From Flavobacteriaceae bacterium (lineage in GTDB: Bacteria > Bacteroidota > Bacteroidia > Flavobacteriales > Flavobacteriaceae), in assembly GCA_009886625.1 (NCBI GenBank), contig QXZA01000004.1, positions 1-64,000 of the forward strand: a stretch of DNA of 64,000 nucleotides, read 5' to 3'. The notes beneath the pieces were generated by a model. It did not search any database. It was not told where the DNA came from and saw only the letters and a list, made by a program, of their open reading frames with translations. Made by a program: the position numbers and the translations under genes. Positions 1 to 9,396 of the stretch are shown here, in pieces; the first letter of the stretch is position 1; each line of letters begins with the position of its first letter.

Positions 1-55
1 ACCTGCAACCTCTTGAGCCGTAATCAAGTGCACTATTCAGTTATGCTACGAGGCC
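1..55 (-). tRNA. tRNA-Arg(ACG), 3' part cut by the window edge
   Basis: On the minus strand the segment begins with acceptor strand GGCCTCG, followed by a four-pair D stem (GCAT/GTGC) and a perfect five-pair anticodon stem (CTTGA/TCAAG) enclosing the loop TTACGGC, so the anticodon is ACG (arginine). The variable loop and the first half of the T stem (GCAGG) are visible; the rest lies outside the window. The D loop reads AACTGAATA, with GA where most tRNAs have GG. The stem pairing makes the call secure. Confidence 0.88.
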
Positions 56-68
56 ATTTTTGAGATGG

Positions 69-97
69 CAAATATAACCATTTTCTTTTTTTACCAA
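69..97 (-). promoter_or_regulatory. Promoter of tRNA-Arg
   Basis: Read on the minus strand, TTG (95-97) is followed after 18 bases by TATATTTG (69-76), a full match to the Bacteroidota housekeeping sigma consensus TTG-N17-23-TAnnTTTG. It sits about 14 bases before the mature 5' end of the tRNA, the expected distance. Confidence 0.75.
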
Positions 98-173
98 AAC
101 GGATTGAGGCTTCATTTTTTTAATGAATAAAATTCCTTTTTAGAACTATGACGTATCTTGTGCTTCTTTTATT

Positions 174-1106
174 ATGGACTATATAGCAATTGGATTAGGA
201 TTATTTCTTCTCATTAAAGGAGGGGATTGGTTAATGGAAGCAGCTGTTGCTATGTCATTAAAGCTTAATATTCCCAAAATCATCATCGGAATGACAGTAG
301 TTTCTTTTGCTACATCCGCACCCGAGTTGATAGTAAGTATAAAAGCAGCTTTACTGGGACATCCAGATCTGGCTTTGGGTAATGTTTTGGGTTCAAATGT
401 TGCCAACCTTGCTTTTGTTCTAGGTATTGTAATCTTAATAGCCCCCATAGGGGTAGCTAAAAATTTTTATAAATTGGATTGGCCAATGATGTTTTTGTCT
501 TCTCTTATTTTTTATTTTTTTGTTGTCCAAGATGGAATTCTTAGCAGTATAGAAGGGCTGATTTTAGTAATTTTACTTTTTGTTTTTTTAGTGTTTCTAC
601 TTTTCTTTCAAGGAAAAACTATTAATGAGGATGCCGTTGAAGCTTCAATTTCATCCAAAAAAATGATAGGTGCATTACTTGTAGTAGGAGGTTTTTTCCT
701 TTGGTTAGGATCTGAAGTTCTAATAAAAGGAGCCGTTTCCTTGGCTCAAGACTTGGGAGTAAGTGAACGTATTATTAGTATTTCTATCGTATCAGTTGGT
801 ACAAGTATTCCTGAGTTAACGGCCTCTGTAATTGCGATCATAAATAAAGAGAAAGCATTATCTCTAGGAAACCTTATTGGTTCAAATGTGTTTAATGTAC
901 TTGCTGTAATGGGAATAACTTCTTTGATACAGCCTATTGTTGTAGAAGATCAAAATTTACTTGAATTTGATTTTCTATGGATGTTGGGGATCTCTCTTTC
1001 AATTCTTCCCTTAGTCTTTCTTTTTAAACGTTATAAATTAGGACGAATAGAAGGGGTCATTCTTTTGGTTAGTTACGTTTTCTTTATTTTACAAATGATT
1101 TTATAA
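174..1106 (+). CDS. Calcium/sodium antiporter (CaCA family, YrbG-like)
   Basis: A 310-residue inner-membrane protein made of two homologous halves, each with the alpha repeat of Na+/Ca2+ exchangers: TSAPEL near residues 47-52 with GNVLGSNVAN near 69-78, and GTSIPEL near 209-215 with GNLIGSNVFN near 232-241. The acidic residues in these repeats bind the cations. Length and about ten hydrophobic segments fit the bacterial K+-independent exchangers. It probably exports Ca2+ in exchange for Na+; the exact ion pair cannot be read from sequence. It stands alone and ends in a hairpin shared with the convergent glnII gene. Confidence 0.88.
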   Translation: MDYIAIGLGLFLLIKGGDWLMEAAVAMSLKLNIPKIIIGMTVVSFATSAPELIVSIKAALLGHPDLALGNVLGSNVANLAFVLGIVILIAPIGVAKNFYKLDWPMMFLSSLIFYFFVVQDGILSSIEGLILVILLFVFLVFLLFFQGKTINEDAVEASISSKKMIGALLVVGGFFLWLGSEVLIKGAVSLAQDLGVSERIISISIVSVGTSIPELTASVIAIINKEKALSLGNLIGSNVFNVLAVMGITSLIQPIVVEDQNLLEFDFLWMLGISLSILPLVFLFKRYKLGRIEGVILLVSYVFFILQMIL

Positions 1107-1138
1107 AAAAACACCCTAATAAAATTAGAGTGTTTTTT
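1105..1138. terminator. Bidirectional terminator between antiporter and glnII
   Basis: An imperfect hairpin with arms AAAAAACAC.CTAA and TTAG.GTGTTTTTT has A/T runs on both sides. It lies between two convergent genes and can serve both. Confidence 0.7.
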
Positions 1139-1158
1139 AATTAGTGAGAGATTCACTT

Positions 1159-2166
1159 TTATAATTTAGCCGACTTTACAGTTTTGATAATTCGCGCTGC
1201 AATTTTGTATGGATCACCATTAGAAGAAGGTCTTCTATCTTCTAACCATCCATTCCAACCTTTTTCAACGGTCATAATTGGAATTCGGATAGATGCTCCT
1301 CTATCAGAAACTCCAAAACTAAACTCGTGTATGGATTGTGTTTCATGTTTTCCAGTTAAACGTTGTTCGTTGTGAGCTCCATATACATCAATGTGTTCTT
1401 TAACTACAGGTCTAAAGGCTTCGCAAATTTTGCTATATACCTCTTCAGATCCACAGGTTCTAAGCACTTCATTTGAAAAGTTAGCATGCATTCCAGATCC
1501 ATTCCAGTCTGTATCGCCAAGGGGTTTTGGGTGCCAGTCGATAGCAAGACCATATTTTTCACCTAAACGTTCAAGTAAATAACGTGACACCCACATTTCG
1601 TCTCCTGCTTTTTGAGCACCTTGAGCAAAACATTGGTATTCCCATTGACCTGATGCAACCTCTGCATTGATTCCTTCTACATTAATACCAGCTTCAATAC
1701 ATTGATCTAAATGTTCTTCAATCATTTCTCTACCGAAAGCATTTTTAGCGCCTACTGAACAATAAAATTGCCCTTGAGGTGTTTGGTCTTTTGGAAATCC
1801 GAAAGGAAGATTAGTTTCTGGATCCCATAGAAAATATTCTTGTTCAAAGCCAAACCAAAAATCATCATCATCATCATCGATTGTTGCTCTACCATTAGAG
1901 GCGTGAGGAGTTCCATCAGCATTCAAAACTTCAGTCATTACTAACCATCCGTTTTTACGATCAGGATCTTCGTACAAAGCGACTGGCTTAAGGAGGCAAT
2001 CAGAGGCATTTCCTTCTGCTTGTCTGGTTGAAGAACCGTCGAAAGACCACATGGGACAGTCGTCTAATGTTCCTTTGAAATCACTTACAATTTTAGTTTT
2101 GCTTCGAAGATTAGCAGTTGGCTCATAACCGTCCAACCAAATATATTCTAATTTAGCTTTATTCAT
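1159..2166 (-). CDS. glnII: Glutamine synthetase type II (eukaryote-like)
   Basis: A 335-residue enzyme that joins ammonium to glutamate using ATP. The beta-grasp N-domain holds WSFDGSST (near 40-47); the catalytic domain shows the glutamate/metal motif FGFEQEYF (105-112), NGSGMHANFS (222-231), RLTGKHET (269-276) and RGASIRIP (289-296). Length and motifs fit GSII, not the 470-residue GSI. An exact (ATC)6 run in the DNA gives six consecutive Asp just before the FWFGFEQE motif. It diverges from glnN, with a putative CCCC-N10-GGGG operator in the shared intergenic region. Confidence 0.92.
   Translation of the reverse strand: MNKAKLEYIWLDGYEPTANLRSKTKIVSDFKGTLDDCPMWSFDGSSTRQAEGNASDCLLKPVALYEDPDRKNGWLVMTEVLNADGTPHASNGRATIDDDDDDFWFGFEQEYFLWDPETNLPFGFPKDQTPQGQFYCSVGAKNAFGREMIEEHLDQCIEAGINVEGINAEVASGQWEYQCFAQGAQKAGDEMWVSRYLLERLGEKYGLAIDWHPKPLGDTDWNGSGMHANFSNEVLRTCGSEEVYSKICEAFRPVVKEHIDVYGAHNEQRLTGKHETQSIHEFSFGVSDRGASIRIPIMTVEKGWNGWLEDRRPSSNGDPYKIAARIIKTVKSAKL
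1861..1878. repeat. (ATC)6 trinucleotide run in glnII
   Basis: Six perfect ATC units on the plus strand encode Asp97-Asp102 of GSII on the minus strand. The position is just before the catalytic metal-binding motif. Confidence 0.9.
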
Positions 2167-2257
2167 GATTAATTAATTTTTAGCTAAAATAAAATTTTTC
2201 ATACGCCCTCATTAAAAGAATGTTACAAAGAAATTAACAATATTATATTTTTATTAA

Positions 2258-2275
2258 CCCCCCACTTTTTTGGGG
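2258..2275. promoter_or_regulatory. Putative nitrogen operator (CCCC-N10-GGGG) between glnII and glnN
   Basis: CCCC (2258-2261), ten bases, GGGG (2272-2275), in otherwise AT-rich DNA about 100 bp from each start codon. The inner part is also an inverted repeat CCCCA-N6-TGGGG. It matches the architecture of two sites before the porin-PII-Amt operon. A terminator role is unlikely, since both flanking genes diverge from it. The binding protein is unknown. Confidence 0.45.
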
Positions 2276-2332
2276 ATAAAATTTAATATTCTTCATTTTT
2301 TTTGATTTTCGCCATCAAATATTCAAAATGAC

Positions 2333-2340
2333 TATCTTTG
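2333..2340 (+). promoter_or_regulatory. -7 element of glnN
   Basis: TATCTTTG matches TAnnTTTG exactly, 27 bp before the start codon. No TTG lies 17-23 bp upstream, which would fit an activator-dependent promoter; the CCCC-N10-GGGG site is centred 70 bp upstream. Confidence 0.55.
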
Positions 2341-2367
2341 TAGTGTTAATTATATCCACTCTTTTTC

Positions 2368-4551
2368 ATGCAAACCCTACGTAAAAAAAGTCTTTATACG
2401 CTTTCTTCCACTTCTGAAGTGGTTCCGTTATCTTCTTCAAAAGCATTAGATTTTGCTGCACATGTTTTTAATAAGGAAAAGTTAAAGCAATTTTTGAGTG
2501 AAAAGTCATTTAAACAAATGCTCCAATCCATTGAAAAAGGAATTCCTATTAATCTAGTGTTAGCAGATCAAATAGCCGCAGCCATGAAGGCTTGGGCAAT
2601 TTCAAACGGTGCGACGCACTATACACATTGGTTTCAACCTATAACAGGCGCAACAGCAGAAAAGCATGACTCTTTTTTTAACCTTGATGATAGGGGGATG
2701 CAAATTGAGAAATTTGAAGGAGAACAGCTCGTTCAACAACTGCCAGATGCGTCAAGTTTTCCAAGTGGAAGCGTCAGAAATACTTTTGAAGCAAGAGGTT
2801 TTACAACTTGGGACCCAACCTCTCCAGTTTTTATCTATGAAGGTACGCTTTGTATTCCTTCTCTATTTATCTCCTATACAGGAGAGGCGCTTGATTTTAA
2901 GACTCCATTAATTAAATCCCTACAAAAGTTAGATAAGGCTGCTTCAGATGTATGTTATTATTTTGATAAAACGGTTAGTAAAGTAAACGCTACTTTGGGT
3001 TGGGAGCAAGAATTTTTTTTAATTGACAGAAGTTTAGCTGCAAGTCGCCCAGATGTAATGCTTACAGGAAGAACTCTATTGGGGCATTCTCCGTCTAAAA
3101 ATCAAGACTTGAATAACCACTATTTTGGCTCCATTCCTGATCGTGTAAGTCGATATTTAAAAGAATTAGAAAATGAGAGTAATGCTCTAGGAATTCCAGT
3201 CAAAACCTTTCATAATGAAGTTGCGCCAAGCCAATATGAAATTGCGCCTGTTTTTGAGGAAGCTAACTTAGCTGTTGATCACAATGCACTTTTGATGGAT
3301 TTGATGAACAAAATTGCACATAGGCATAACTTTGTAGTCATTTTTCACGAAAAACCATTTGAGAAAATCAATGGATCAGGAAAACATTCAAATTGGTCTC
3401 TAGTAACAAATTCTGGAATTAACTTGTTGAGTCCTGGAAAAACTCCAATGAGTAATTTACAGTTTTTATCATTCTTTGTGAATACTATAGCTGCTGTTTT
3501 AAAACATGAAGCACTTCTTAGGGCCTCGTCTGTTTCTGCAAGTAATGATTTACGAATCGGTTTACAAGAAGCACCATCTGCCATCCTTTCAATTTTTATT
3601 GGAAAACATTTGATGCAAGTTTTAGAAGAATTAGAAAACGTTTCAAAAGGGAAATTATCACCTGAAGAGAAAACAGATATTAAGTTAAATGTGATCGGTA
3701 AAATCCCTGAAATTTTGTTGGACAATACCGATAAAAACAGAACTTCTCCTTTTGCTTTTACGGGGAATAAATTTGAATTTAGAACAGTAGGTTCAAAGGC
3801 AAATTGTGCAAAATCGGTAACTGTTCTTAATGCCATAGTAGCAGAACAGTTGTTGGAGTTTAAACTCGCTGTAGATGAGTTAATAGACGAAAAAAACATG
3901 AAAAAGGACGATGCTATTTTCAATACGCTCAGAGAAACGATTATTTCTATAAAAGATATTTTTTATGCTTCTGAAAATGAAAAAGAAAGCACAGAAACCT
4001 TAGCGAAAAAGAAGGGACTAAGTGACAATAAAACAACTCCAGAAGCATTGCCAGCCTACGTTAAGGAGAGTTCGGTGACCCTATTTGAGCAATTGGGTAT
4101 TTTCACTAAAAATGAATTAGAAACGCGCTACCAGATTGATTTAGATGAATATACCTCAGCTTTACAAATTGAATCTAGAACTCTGGGTGATTTAGCTCAA
4201 AATCACATCATACCCATTGCGATTAAATATCAGAATGTTTTAATCAAGAATGTAAAAGGATTGAAAGAAATTTATGGTGCAGCTCACAAGGAACATGCCC
4301 GTGAGCAAACTCTTATTTTAGAACGAATTTCAAATCATATAGCCGAGATAAATAGTGGGGTGAACGAGATGATAAAATCAAGAAAAAAAGCCAATGTGCT
4401 AGTAGATTCACATAAAAAAGCATTGGAGTATTGCAACACCATTTTACCCTATTTGGAGCACATTCGTTATCATTGTGATAAGTTAGAGTTGACCGTAGAT
4501 GATGAAATTTGGCCATTGGCGAAATATCGTGAATTGTTGTTTATTCGTTAA
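2368..4551 (+). CDS. glnN: Glutamine synthetase type III
   Basis: A 727-residue enzyme of the GSIII family, which forms double-ring dodecamers and is common in Bacteroidota. Diagnostic stretches are THWFQPITGATAEKHDSF near 90-108, the GSIII signature SSFPSGSVRNTFEARG, the glutamate-binding motif WEQEFFLID near 210 and NGSGKHSNWS near 336. The C-terminal part has the long helical region peculiar to GSIII. It makes glutamine from ammonium, and so overlaps in function with the divergent GSII gene. Fed by the Amt system 7 kb away. Confidence 0.95.
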   Translation: MQTLRKKSLYTLSSTSEVVPLSSSKALDFAAHVFNKEKLKQFLSEKSFKQMLQSIEKGIPINLVLADQIAAAMKAWAISNGATHYTHWFQPITGATAEKHDSFFNLDDRGMQIEKFEGEQLVQQLPDASSFPSGSVRNTFEARGFTTWDPTSPVFIYEGTLCIPSLFISYTGEALDFKTPLIKSLQKLDKAASDVCYYFDKTVSKVNATLGWEQEFFLIDRSLAASRPDVMLTGRTLLGHSPSKNQDLNNHYFGSIPDRVSRYLKELENESNALGIPVKTFHNEVAPSQYEIAPVFEEANLAVDHNALLMDLMNKIAHRHNFVVIFHEKPFEKINGSGKHSNWSLVTNSGINLLSPGKTPMSNLQFLSFFVNTIAAVLKHEALLRASSVSASNDLRIGLQEAPSAILSIFIGKHLMQVLEELENVSKGKLSPEEKTDIKLNVIGKIPEILLDNTDKNRTSPFAFTGNKFEFRTVGSKANCAKSVTVLNAIVAEQLLEFKLAVDELIDEKNMKKDDAIFNTLRETIISIKDIFYASENEKESTETLAKKKGLSDNKTTPEALPAYVKESSVTLFEQLGIFTKNELETRYQIDLDEYTSALQIESRTLGDLAQNHIIPIAIKYQNVLIKNVKGLKEIYGAAHKEHAREQTLILERISNHIAEINSGVNEMIKSRKKANVLVDSHKKALEYCNTILPYLEHIRYHCDKLELTVDDEIWPLAKYRELLFIR

Positions 4552-4593
4552 TAACTATATCAAGAATTGAAGCCCGAGTTTTGTTAAAAAAAT

Positions 4594-4601
4594 TAATTTT
4601 G
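4594..4601 (+). promoter_or_regulatory. -7 element of purM
   Basis: TAATTTTG matches TAnnTTTG, 14 bp before the start codon. The nearest TTG (4567-4569) is 24 bp upstream, slightly beyond the usual spacing. Confidence 0.4.
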
Positions 4602-4615
4602 TACAAAACAAATTT

Positions 4616-5785
4616 ATGTCCGATCGATACAGCCGAAGAGGTGTTTCTGCTCAAAAAGAAGATGTCCATAACGCCATAAAAAAAATCGATAAAGGATTAT
4701 ATCCCAAAGCATTTTGTAAAATTATCCCAGATGTTTTAACTGGTAGTTATGCTCATGCCTTAGTAATGCATGCTGACGGTGCTGGAACAAAATCTGCACT
4801 TGCTTATATGTATTGGAAAGAGACGGGTGATCTCTCCGTTTGGAAAGGAATTGCACAGGACGCGCTTATAATGAATATTGATGATATGTTGTGTGTAGGT
4901 GCAACTCAAAATATTTTGCTTTCTTCCACTATAGGGCGAAATAAAAACCATATCCCAGGTGAAGTTATTGCTGCGATCATCGAGGGGACAGAGGAGCTTC
5001 TGGAGACCCTTAGAGAATGGGGAGTTTCTATTCACAGTACCGGAGGAGAAACGGCTGACGTTGGAGATTTAGTTCGGACCATAATAGTAGATTCCACTGT
5101 CACCGCTCGAATTACTAAAGATCAAATTGTTGACAATGCGAATATCCAAGCAGGTGATGTAATTGTTGGATTAGCTTCCTTTGGTCAATCTACTTATGAG
5201 AATTCCTACAATGGAGGGATGGGGAGTAATGGACTCACTTCGGCACGACATGATGTGTTTGCTAAAAATTTGGCTAAAAAATATCCTGAAAGTTTTGATC
5301 CTGGGGTACCAGAAGACCTAGTTTATTCTGGCTCTAGACAACTTACAGAAATTTTGGAAGGTGTTCCGCTGGACATAGGAAAATTGGTGTTATCTCCCAC
5401 GCGAACTTATGCTCCTATTATTCAAAAAATATTTTCTAAGATGGGTACTAACAACATTCATGGTATGATTCATTGTAGTGGTGGAGCACAAACCAAAATT
5501 TTGCATTTTATTGACAATCTCCATGTAATTAAAGATTCACTATTTTCAGTGCCACCATTATTTGATATGATTCAAAAAGAATCTGGAACCTCAGGGAGAG
5601 AGATGTATCAAGTCTTTAATATGGGACACAGAATGGAGTTGTATGTTTCTCCAGAGAAGGCAGAAGAGATAATATCAATCTCTAAGTCTTTTAATGTTGA
5701 TGCACAAATTGTAGGACGAGTTGAAGCTGCTTCCAATAAAAAAGTAACCTTAGACACACCTTATGGTGTTTTTGAATACAACTAA
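4616..5785 (+). CDS. purM: Phosphoribosylformylglycinamidine cyclo-ligase (AIR synthase)
   Basis: A 389-residue cytosolic enzyme that closes the imidazole ring of AIR from FGAM and ATP in purine synthesis. The N-domain carries the YSRRGVSAQKED start typical of Bacteroidota PurM, the ATP/substrate motif HADGAGTKS near 51-59, and the metal/phosphate segment STGGETADVGD near 140. The longer form (about 390 rather than 345 residues) is usual in this phylum. It stands as its own unit between glnN and prfA. Confidence 0.92.
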   Translation: MSDRYSRRGVSAQKEDVHNAIKKIDKGLYPKAFCKIIPDVLTGSYAHALVMHADGAGTKSALAYMYWKETGDLSVWKGIAQDALIMNIDDMLCVGATQNILLSSTIGRNKNHIPGEVIAAIIEGTEELLETLREWGVSIHSTGGETADVGDLVRTIIVDSTVTARITKDQIVDNANIQAGDVIVGLASFGQSTYENSYNGGMGSNGLTSARHDVFAKNLAKKYPESFDPGVPEDLVYSGSRQLTEILEGVPLDIGKLVLSPTRTYAPIIQKIFSKMGTNNIHGMIHCSGGAQTKILHFIDNLHVIKDSLFSVPPLFDMIQKESGTSGREMYQVFNMGHRMELYVSPEKAEEIISISKSFNVDAQIVGRVEAASNKKVTLDTPYGVFEYN

Positions 5786-5838
5786 AGCGTACGATTGTCT
5801 TAACCAAATAATCTAACGGTAATTAGCAAGACAATTTG

Positions 5839-5846
5839 TAAATTTG
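5839..5846 (+). promoter_or_regulatory. -7 element of the prfA operon
   Basis: TAAATTTG matches TAnnTTTG 7 bp before the prfA start, implying a very short leader. No TTG at the expected -33 position is visible. Confidence 0.38.
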
Positions 5847-5853
5847 TACTATC

Positions 5854-6930
5854 ATGATAGAAAAACTTCAAATCATTCAACAGCGTTTCGATGAGGTCTC
5901 TGACCTAATCATCCAACCAGACGTAATCACAGATCAAAAGCGATATATTCAGCTTAATAAAGAATATAAAGATCTTTCGGTCATGGTTGAAAAGATGAAT
6001 CAATACAAAGTTCTTATGTCAAACCTTGAAGAGGCTGAGCTTATTCTTAAGGAGGAACAGGATGAAGAAATGATAGCGATGGCTAAAATGGAAGTTGAAA
6101 CTGCAAAAGAAAAACTGCCCAAGCTAGAAGAAGAAATTAAATTTTTATTGATCCCTAAAGATCCTGAAGACGCCAAAAATGTTGTCGTGGAGATACGAGC
6201 TGGAACGGGAGGGGATGAGGCAAGTATTTTTGCAGGAGATTTATATCGCATGTACACCAAATATTGTCAAGGTCAAAATTGGCAAGTTAGTTTTGTTGAT
6301 TCAAGTGAAGGAACAGCAGGAGGATTCAAGGAGGTGATTTTTGAAGTCTCTGGAGAAGATGTTTATGGCACCTTAAAATATGAATCTGGAGTTCACCGTG
6401 TTCAGCGTGTTCCTCAAACTGAAACTCAGGGACGTGTTCATACATCTGCAGCTACTGTGATGGTTTTGCCAGAAGCAGAAGAGTTTGACGTTGAAATTGA
6501 TATGAATGAAGTTCGTGTAGACTATTTCTGTTCTTCAGGTCCTGGGGGACAATCTGTAAATACAACCTATTCTGCAGTACGTTTGACCCATGAACCCACA
6601 GGAATTGTTGCCCAATGTCAGGATCAGAAGTCTCAACATAAAAATAAAGACAAAGCATTGAAGGTATTACGTTCACGTTTATATGAATTAGAATTATCCA
6701 AAAAACTAGCTTTAGATTCTGAAAAGAGAAATTCTCTGGTTTCTTCCGGAGATAGATCTGCAAAAATAAGAACCTACAATTACCCTCAAGGGAGGGTAAC
6801 AGATCACCGTATTGGATTAACGCTTTACGACCTACCCAATGTAATCAATGGTGATGTGCAAAAGCTAATTGATGAACTTCAGCTCCATCAAAACACGGAA
6901 AAACTTAAAGAAGCTGGAGAAGTGTTATGA
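5854..6930 (+). CDS. prfA: Peptide chain release factor 1
   Basis: 358 residues, the usual RF1 length. RF1 reads UAA and UAG in the ribosomal A site and triggers peptide release. The catalytic loop [11 protein letters not shown] contains the universal GGQ (near residue 230). The codon-recognition tripeptide is PQT in [10 protein letters not shown], fitting the PxT pattern of RF1 and not the SPF of RF2. It overlaps pyrF by four bases, so the two are translationally coupled. Confidence 0.96.
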   Translation: MIEKLQIIQQRFDEVSDLIIQPDVITDQKRYIQLNKEYKDLSVMVEKMNQYKVLMSNLEEAELILKEEQDEEMIAMAKMEVETAKEKLPKLEEEIKFLLIPKDPEDAKNVVVEIRAGTGGDEASIFAGDLYRMYTKYCQGQNWQVSFVDSSEGTAGGFKEVIFEVSGEDVYGTLKYESGVHRVQRVPQTETQGRVHTSAATVMVLPEAEEFDVEIDMNEVRVDYFCSSGPGGQSVNTTYSAVRLTHEPTGIVAQCQDQKSQHKNKDKALKVLRSRLYELELSKKLALDSEKRNSLVSSGDRSAKIRTYNYPQGRVTDHRIGLTLYDLPNVINGDVQKLIDELQLHQNTEKLKEAGEVL

Positions 6931-7754
6931 CAAAGGAACAATTAGCTGAACAGATCAAGAAAAAACAGTCATTTCTATGCGTAGGCCTAGATATTGACTT
7001 AGATAAAATTCCAACTCACCTTAAGAAGAAAGATGATCCTATCTTTTCTTTTGCTAAAGCAATAATTGATTCGACACATGAATATGCAGTTGCCTACAAG
7101 CCAAACTTAGCTTTTTTTGAATCATATGGAGTAAAGGGTTGGCAAGCATTTCAAAAAATCATGGAGTATTTGAATTCAAATTTTCCTGATCATTTTACGA
7201 TTGCAGACGCAAAACGTGGAGATATTGGCAATACTGCAAAGCGTTATGCCAAAGCCTTTTTTGAGACTTATGATTCAGACGCTGTAACTGTAGCTCCTTA
7301 TATGGGTAAAGATGCTGTTGAACCGTTTTTAACTTTTGAAGGAAAACACGCTATTCTTTTAGCACTAACTTCTAACTCAGGTGCTGCTGATTTTCAGTTT
7401 ACTAATGAGAACAATGAAAAACTATTTCAGAAAGTTTTAAGAACTAGTTTAACCTGGGATAATGCTGACCGATTAATGTATGTAGTTGGTGCTACTAAAG
7501 CTGAAGCACTTACATCAATTCGGAAACTTGTTCCAGATTCTTTTCTTCTTGTACCAGGAGTGGGAGCTCAAGGAGGTAGCTTAGAGGAAGTGGCAAGAGC
7601 AGGAATGAATTCCCAATGCGGACTTTTGGTCAATTCTTCAAGAGGTATCCTTTACCGTTCTCAGACAAATGATTTTGATAAGGCAGCTGCACAAGAAGCA
7701 GGTCGACTTCAAAAGGAAATGGCATTATATTTAAAAGATAAAGGAATCATATAA
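6927..7754 (+). CDS. pyrF: Orotidine 5'-phosphate decarboxylase, type 2
   Basis: 275 residues. Converts OMP to UMP, the last step of pyrimidine synthesis. The catalytic Lys/Asp motif is [10 protein letters not shown] near residues 93-102, with [12 protein letters not shown] near the N-terminus and VPGVGAQGG near 210 for phosphate binding. This pattern and the extra length mark the type 2 form found in Bacteroidota, actinobacteria and others. The start overlaps prfA (ATGA), and its stop overlaps the next gene's start (TAATG). Confidence 0.94.
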   Translation: MTKEQLAEQIKKKQSFLCVGLDIDLDKIPTHLKKKDDPIFSFAKAIIDSTHEYAVAYKPNLAFFESYGVKGWQAFQKIMEYLNSNFPDHFTIADAKRGDIGNTAKRYAKAFFETYDSDAVTVAPYMGKDAVEPFLTFEGKHAILLALTSNSGAADFQFTNENNEKLFQKVLRTSLTWDNADRLMYVVGATKAEALTSIRKLVPDSFLLVPGVGAQGGSLEEVARAGMNSQCGLLVNSSRGILYRSQTNDFDKAAAQEAGRLQKEMALYLKDKGII

Positions 7755-8527
7755 TGCTTCATCACTCAATATATAAAGCTGAAAATAGCTCCAAAAAATG
7801 GATTTGTTTTATCCATGGGGCAGGGGGGAACTCCTCGATTTGGTTTAATCAAGTCCGCTTTTTTAAAGCTTATTTTAATATATTATTAATTGATCTCCGT
7901 GGACATGGAAAATCTGCAGTTTCACCTGAGGGTACAGAGTATACTTTTAATATTATTATTGAGGATATTTTAAAGGTTTTGGATGAGAATAAAATAAGAA
8001 AATCACACTTCGTGGGAATTTCCTTGGGGAGCATTCTAATCCAAAAAATGCTACAATTTCATAGTGATCGGGTGGAAAAAATAGGTTTGGGAGGAGCAAT
8101 TTTAAATTTAAATCTGCAATCTAGGATTCTAATGATTTTGGGAAAACTAACACAAAGTATTTTGCCTTTTATTTGGATTTATACCTTCTTTGCTTATGTT
8201 ATTATGCCGTACAAAGCACATAGAAAGTCACGCGCACTTTTTATTAAAGAGGCGAAAAAAATTTCACATAATGAATTTAAGCGTTGGTACAGGCTAACCG
8301 CAAACATTCTCCCTGTGCTTAAAAGAATTAGAAATAAAGAGGTTAGAACTCCCATCTTGTATATTATGGGATCTCAAGATTATATGTTTTTGCCTTTTGT
8401 TAAAAAATTCGTTGCGATGCATCAAACTTCTAGCTTAATTACGGTAGCAAATTCGGGACATGTCGTTAACATTGATCAACCCGACGAGTTTAACACTCTT
8501 TTACTTTCTTTTCTTTTAAGTGATTAA
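7754..8527 (+). CDS. Alpha/beta hydrolase
   Basis: 257 residues with the full alpha/beta-hydrolase set: oxyanion loop HGAGGNSS near 20-27, DLRGHGKS near 46-53, nucleophile elbow GISLGS near 93-98 (Ser), acid at GSQDYMF and His at NSGHVVN near the C-terminus. The substrate is unknown; it resembles small esterases and enol-lactonase-like enzymes. It shares one base with the pyrF stop and is the last gene of the prfA operon. Its end overlaps the convergent purU by four bases, with no terminator visible between them. Confidence 0.8.
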   Translation: MLHHSIYKAENSSKKWICFIHGAGGNSSIWFNQVRFFKAYFNILLIDLRGHGKSAVSPEGTEYTFNIIIEDILKVLDENKIRKSHFVGISLGSILIQKMLQFHSDRVEKIGLGGAILNLNLQSRILMILGKLTQSILPFIWIYTFFAYVIMPYKAHRKSRALFIKEAKKISHNEFKRWYRLTANILPVLKRIRNKEVRTPILYIMGSQDYMFLPFVKKFVAMHQTSSLITVANSGHVVNIDQPDEFNTLLLSFLLSD

Positions 8528-9390
8528 TTGAAAACAACTGTTTTGTTGTTGTAAACCATGATTTTTCGATCACAATGTAGTTTCAAGCCTCTTAATAGTA
8601 CCATACGTTCTAAATCTTGACCTTTATCAATAAGGTCCTTCACATCGTGTTCATGTGAGACTCGTACAATATCTTGTTCAATAATAGGACCAGCATCTAA
8701 CTCTTCTGTCACATAATGGCTGGTAGCTCCAATAATTTTCACCCCCCGATTGAGGGCTGAATGATAGGGTTTAGCCCCTGGAAATGCTGGTAAAAAGGAA
8801 TGATGAATATTGATGATTTTTGAAGAATACAAATCAATTAATTTTGAAGAAACAATTTGCATATAGCGAGCCAAAACAATAAAGTCTACCTGGTATTGTT
8901 TTAAAATTTCCAATTGTTTTTCTTCAGCTTCCTTTTTATTTTCTTTGGATACGGCAATGTGATAAAAGGGGATCTCAAATTGCTTGGCAATTCCTTCCAA
9001 ATCTTTGTGATTACTTATAATAAAGGGTATTTCACAATTTAATTTTCCAGAGCGTTGTTGAGATAAAATATCATAAAGGCAATGATCATATTTGGAGACA
9101 AAAACAGCCATTTTAGGTAGCCTTTCTTCTTGATAAAAATCACATTTTAGTTGAAAAGTGACGCCTAATTCTAGGGCAAAATTATTTTTGAAGGCTATAA
9201 AGTCAATTGTTTTATTGCTGGCTTCAACCACCATTCGCATAAAAAAAGCATCTTGTGATCGATCAACGTACTGGTCAATATATATTATATTTCCGTTCCG
9301 TTGATGAATGAATTCAGTAACTGATGCTATAATTCCTTTCTGATCAGGACAATGCATCAATAAAACTAAACGATTTGGATTAAAATTCAT
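8524..9390 (-). CDS. purU: Formyltetrahydrofolate deformylase
   Basis: 288 residues: an N-terminal ACT domain (about 1-85, CPDQKGIIASVTEFI) and a C-terminal formyl-transferase fold. The catalytic Asn-His pair is in INIHHSFLPAFPGAKPYH near 190-206, and the Asp in SHYVTEELDAGPIIEQD near 225. It hydrolyses 10-formyl-THF to formate and THF, balancing one-carbon units and supplying formate for purine synthesis. It is six bases downstream of the amidohydrolase gene, so probably co-transcribed with it. Confidence 0.93.
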   Translation of the reverse strand: MNFNPNRLVLLMHCPDQKGIIASVTEFIHQRNGNIIYIDQYVDRSQDAFFMRMVVEASNKTIDFIAFKNNFALELGVTFQLKCDFYQEERLPKMAVFVSKYDHCLYDILSQQRSGKLNCEIPFIISNHKDLEGIAKQFEIPFYHIAVSKENKKEAEEKQLEILKQYQVDFIVLARYMQIVSSKLIDLYSSKIINIHHSFLPAFPGAKPYHSALNRGVKIIGATSHYVTEELDAGPIIEQDIVRVSHEHDVKDLIDKGQDLERMVLLRGLKLHCDRKIMVYNNKTVVFN

Positions 9391-9396
9391 TCGGTA

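Noticed and set aside
443-453. CCCC...GGGG pair within the antiporter gene
   Set aside because: The spacer is far shorter than ten bases and it lies in coding sequence.
3345-3923. 192-codon open frame opposite glnN
   Set aside because: Antisense of a well-conserved enzyme, with unbalanced composition and no recognisable domain.
7754-8527. Alpha/beta hydrolase as MenH
   Set aside because: It is far from the men cluster, coupled to pyrF, and shows no MenH-specific residues that I can identify.
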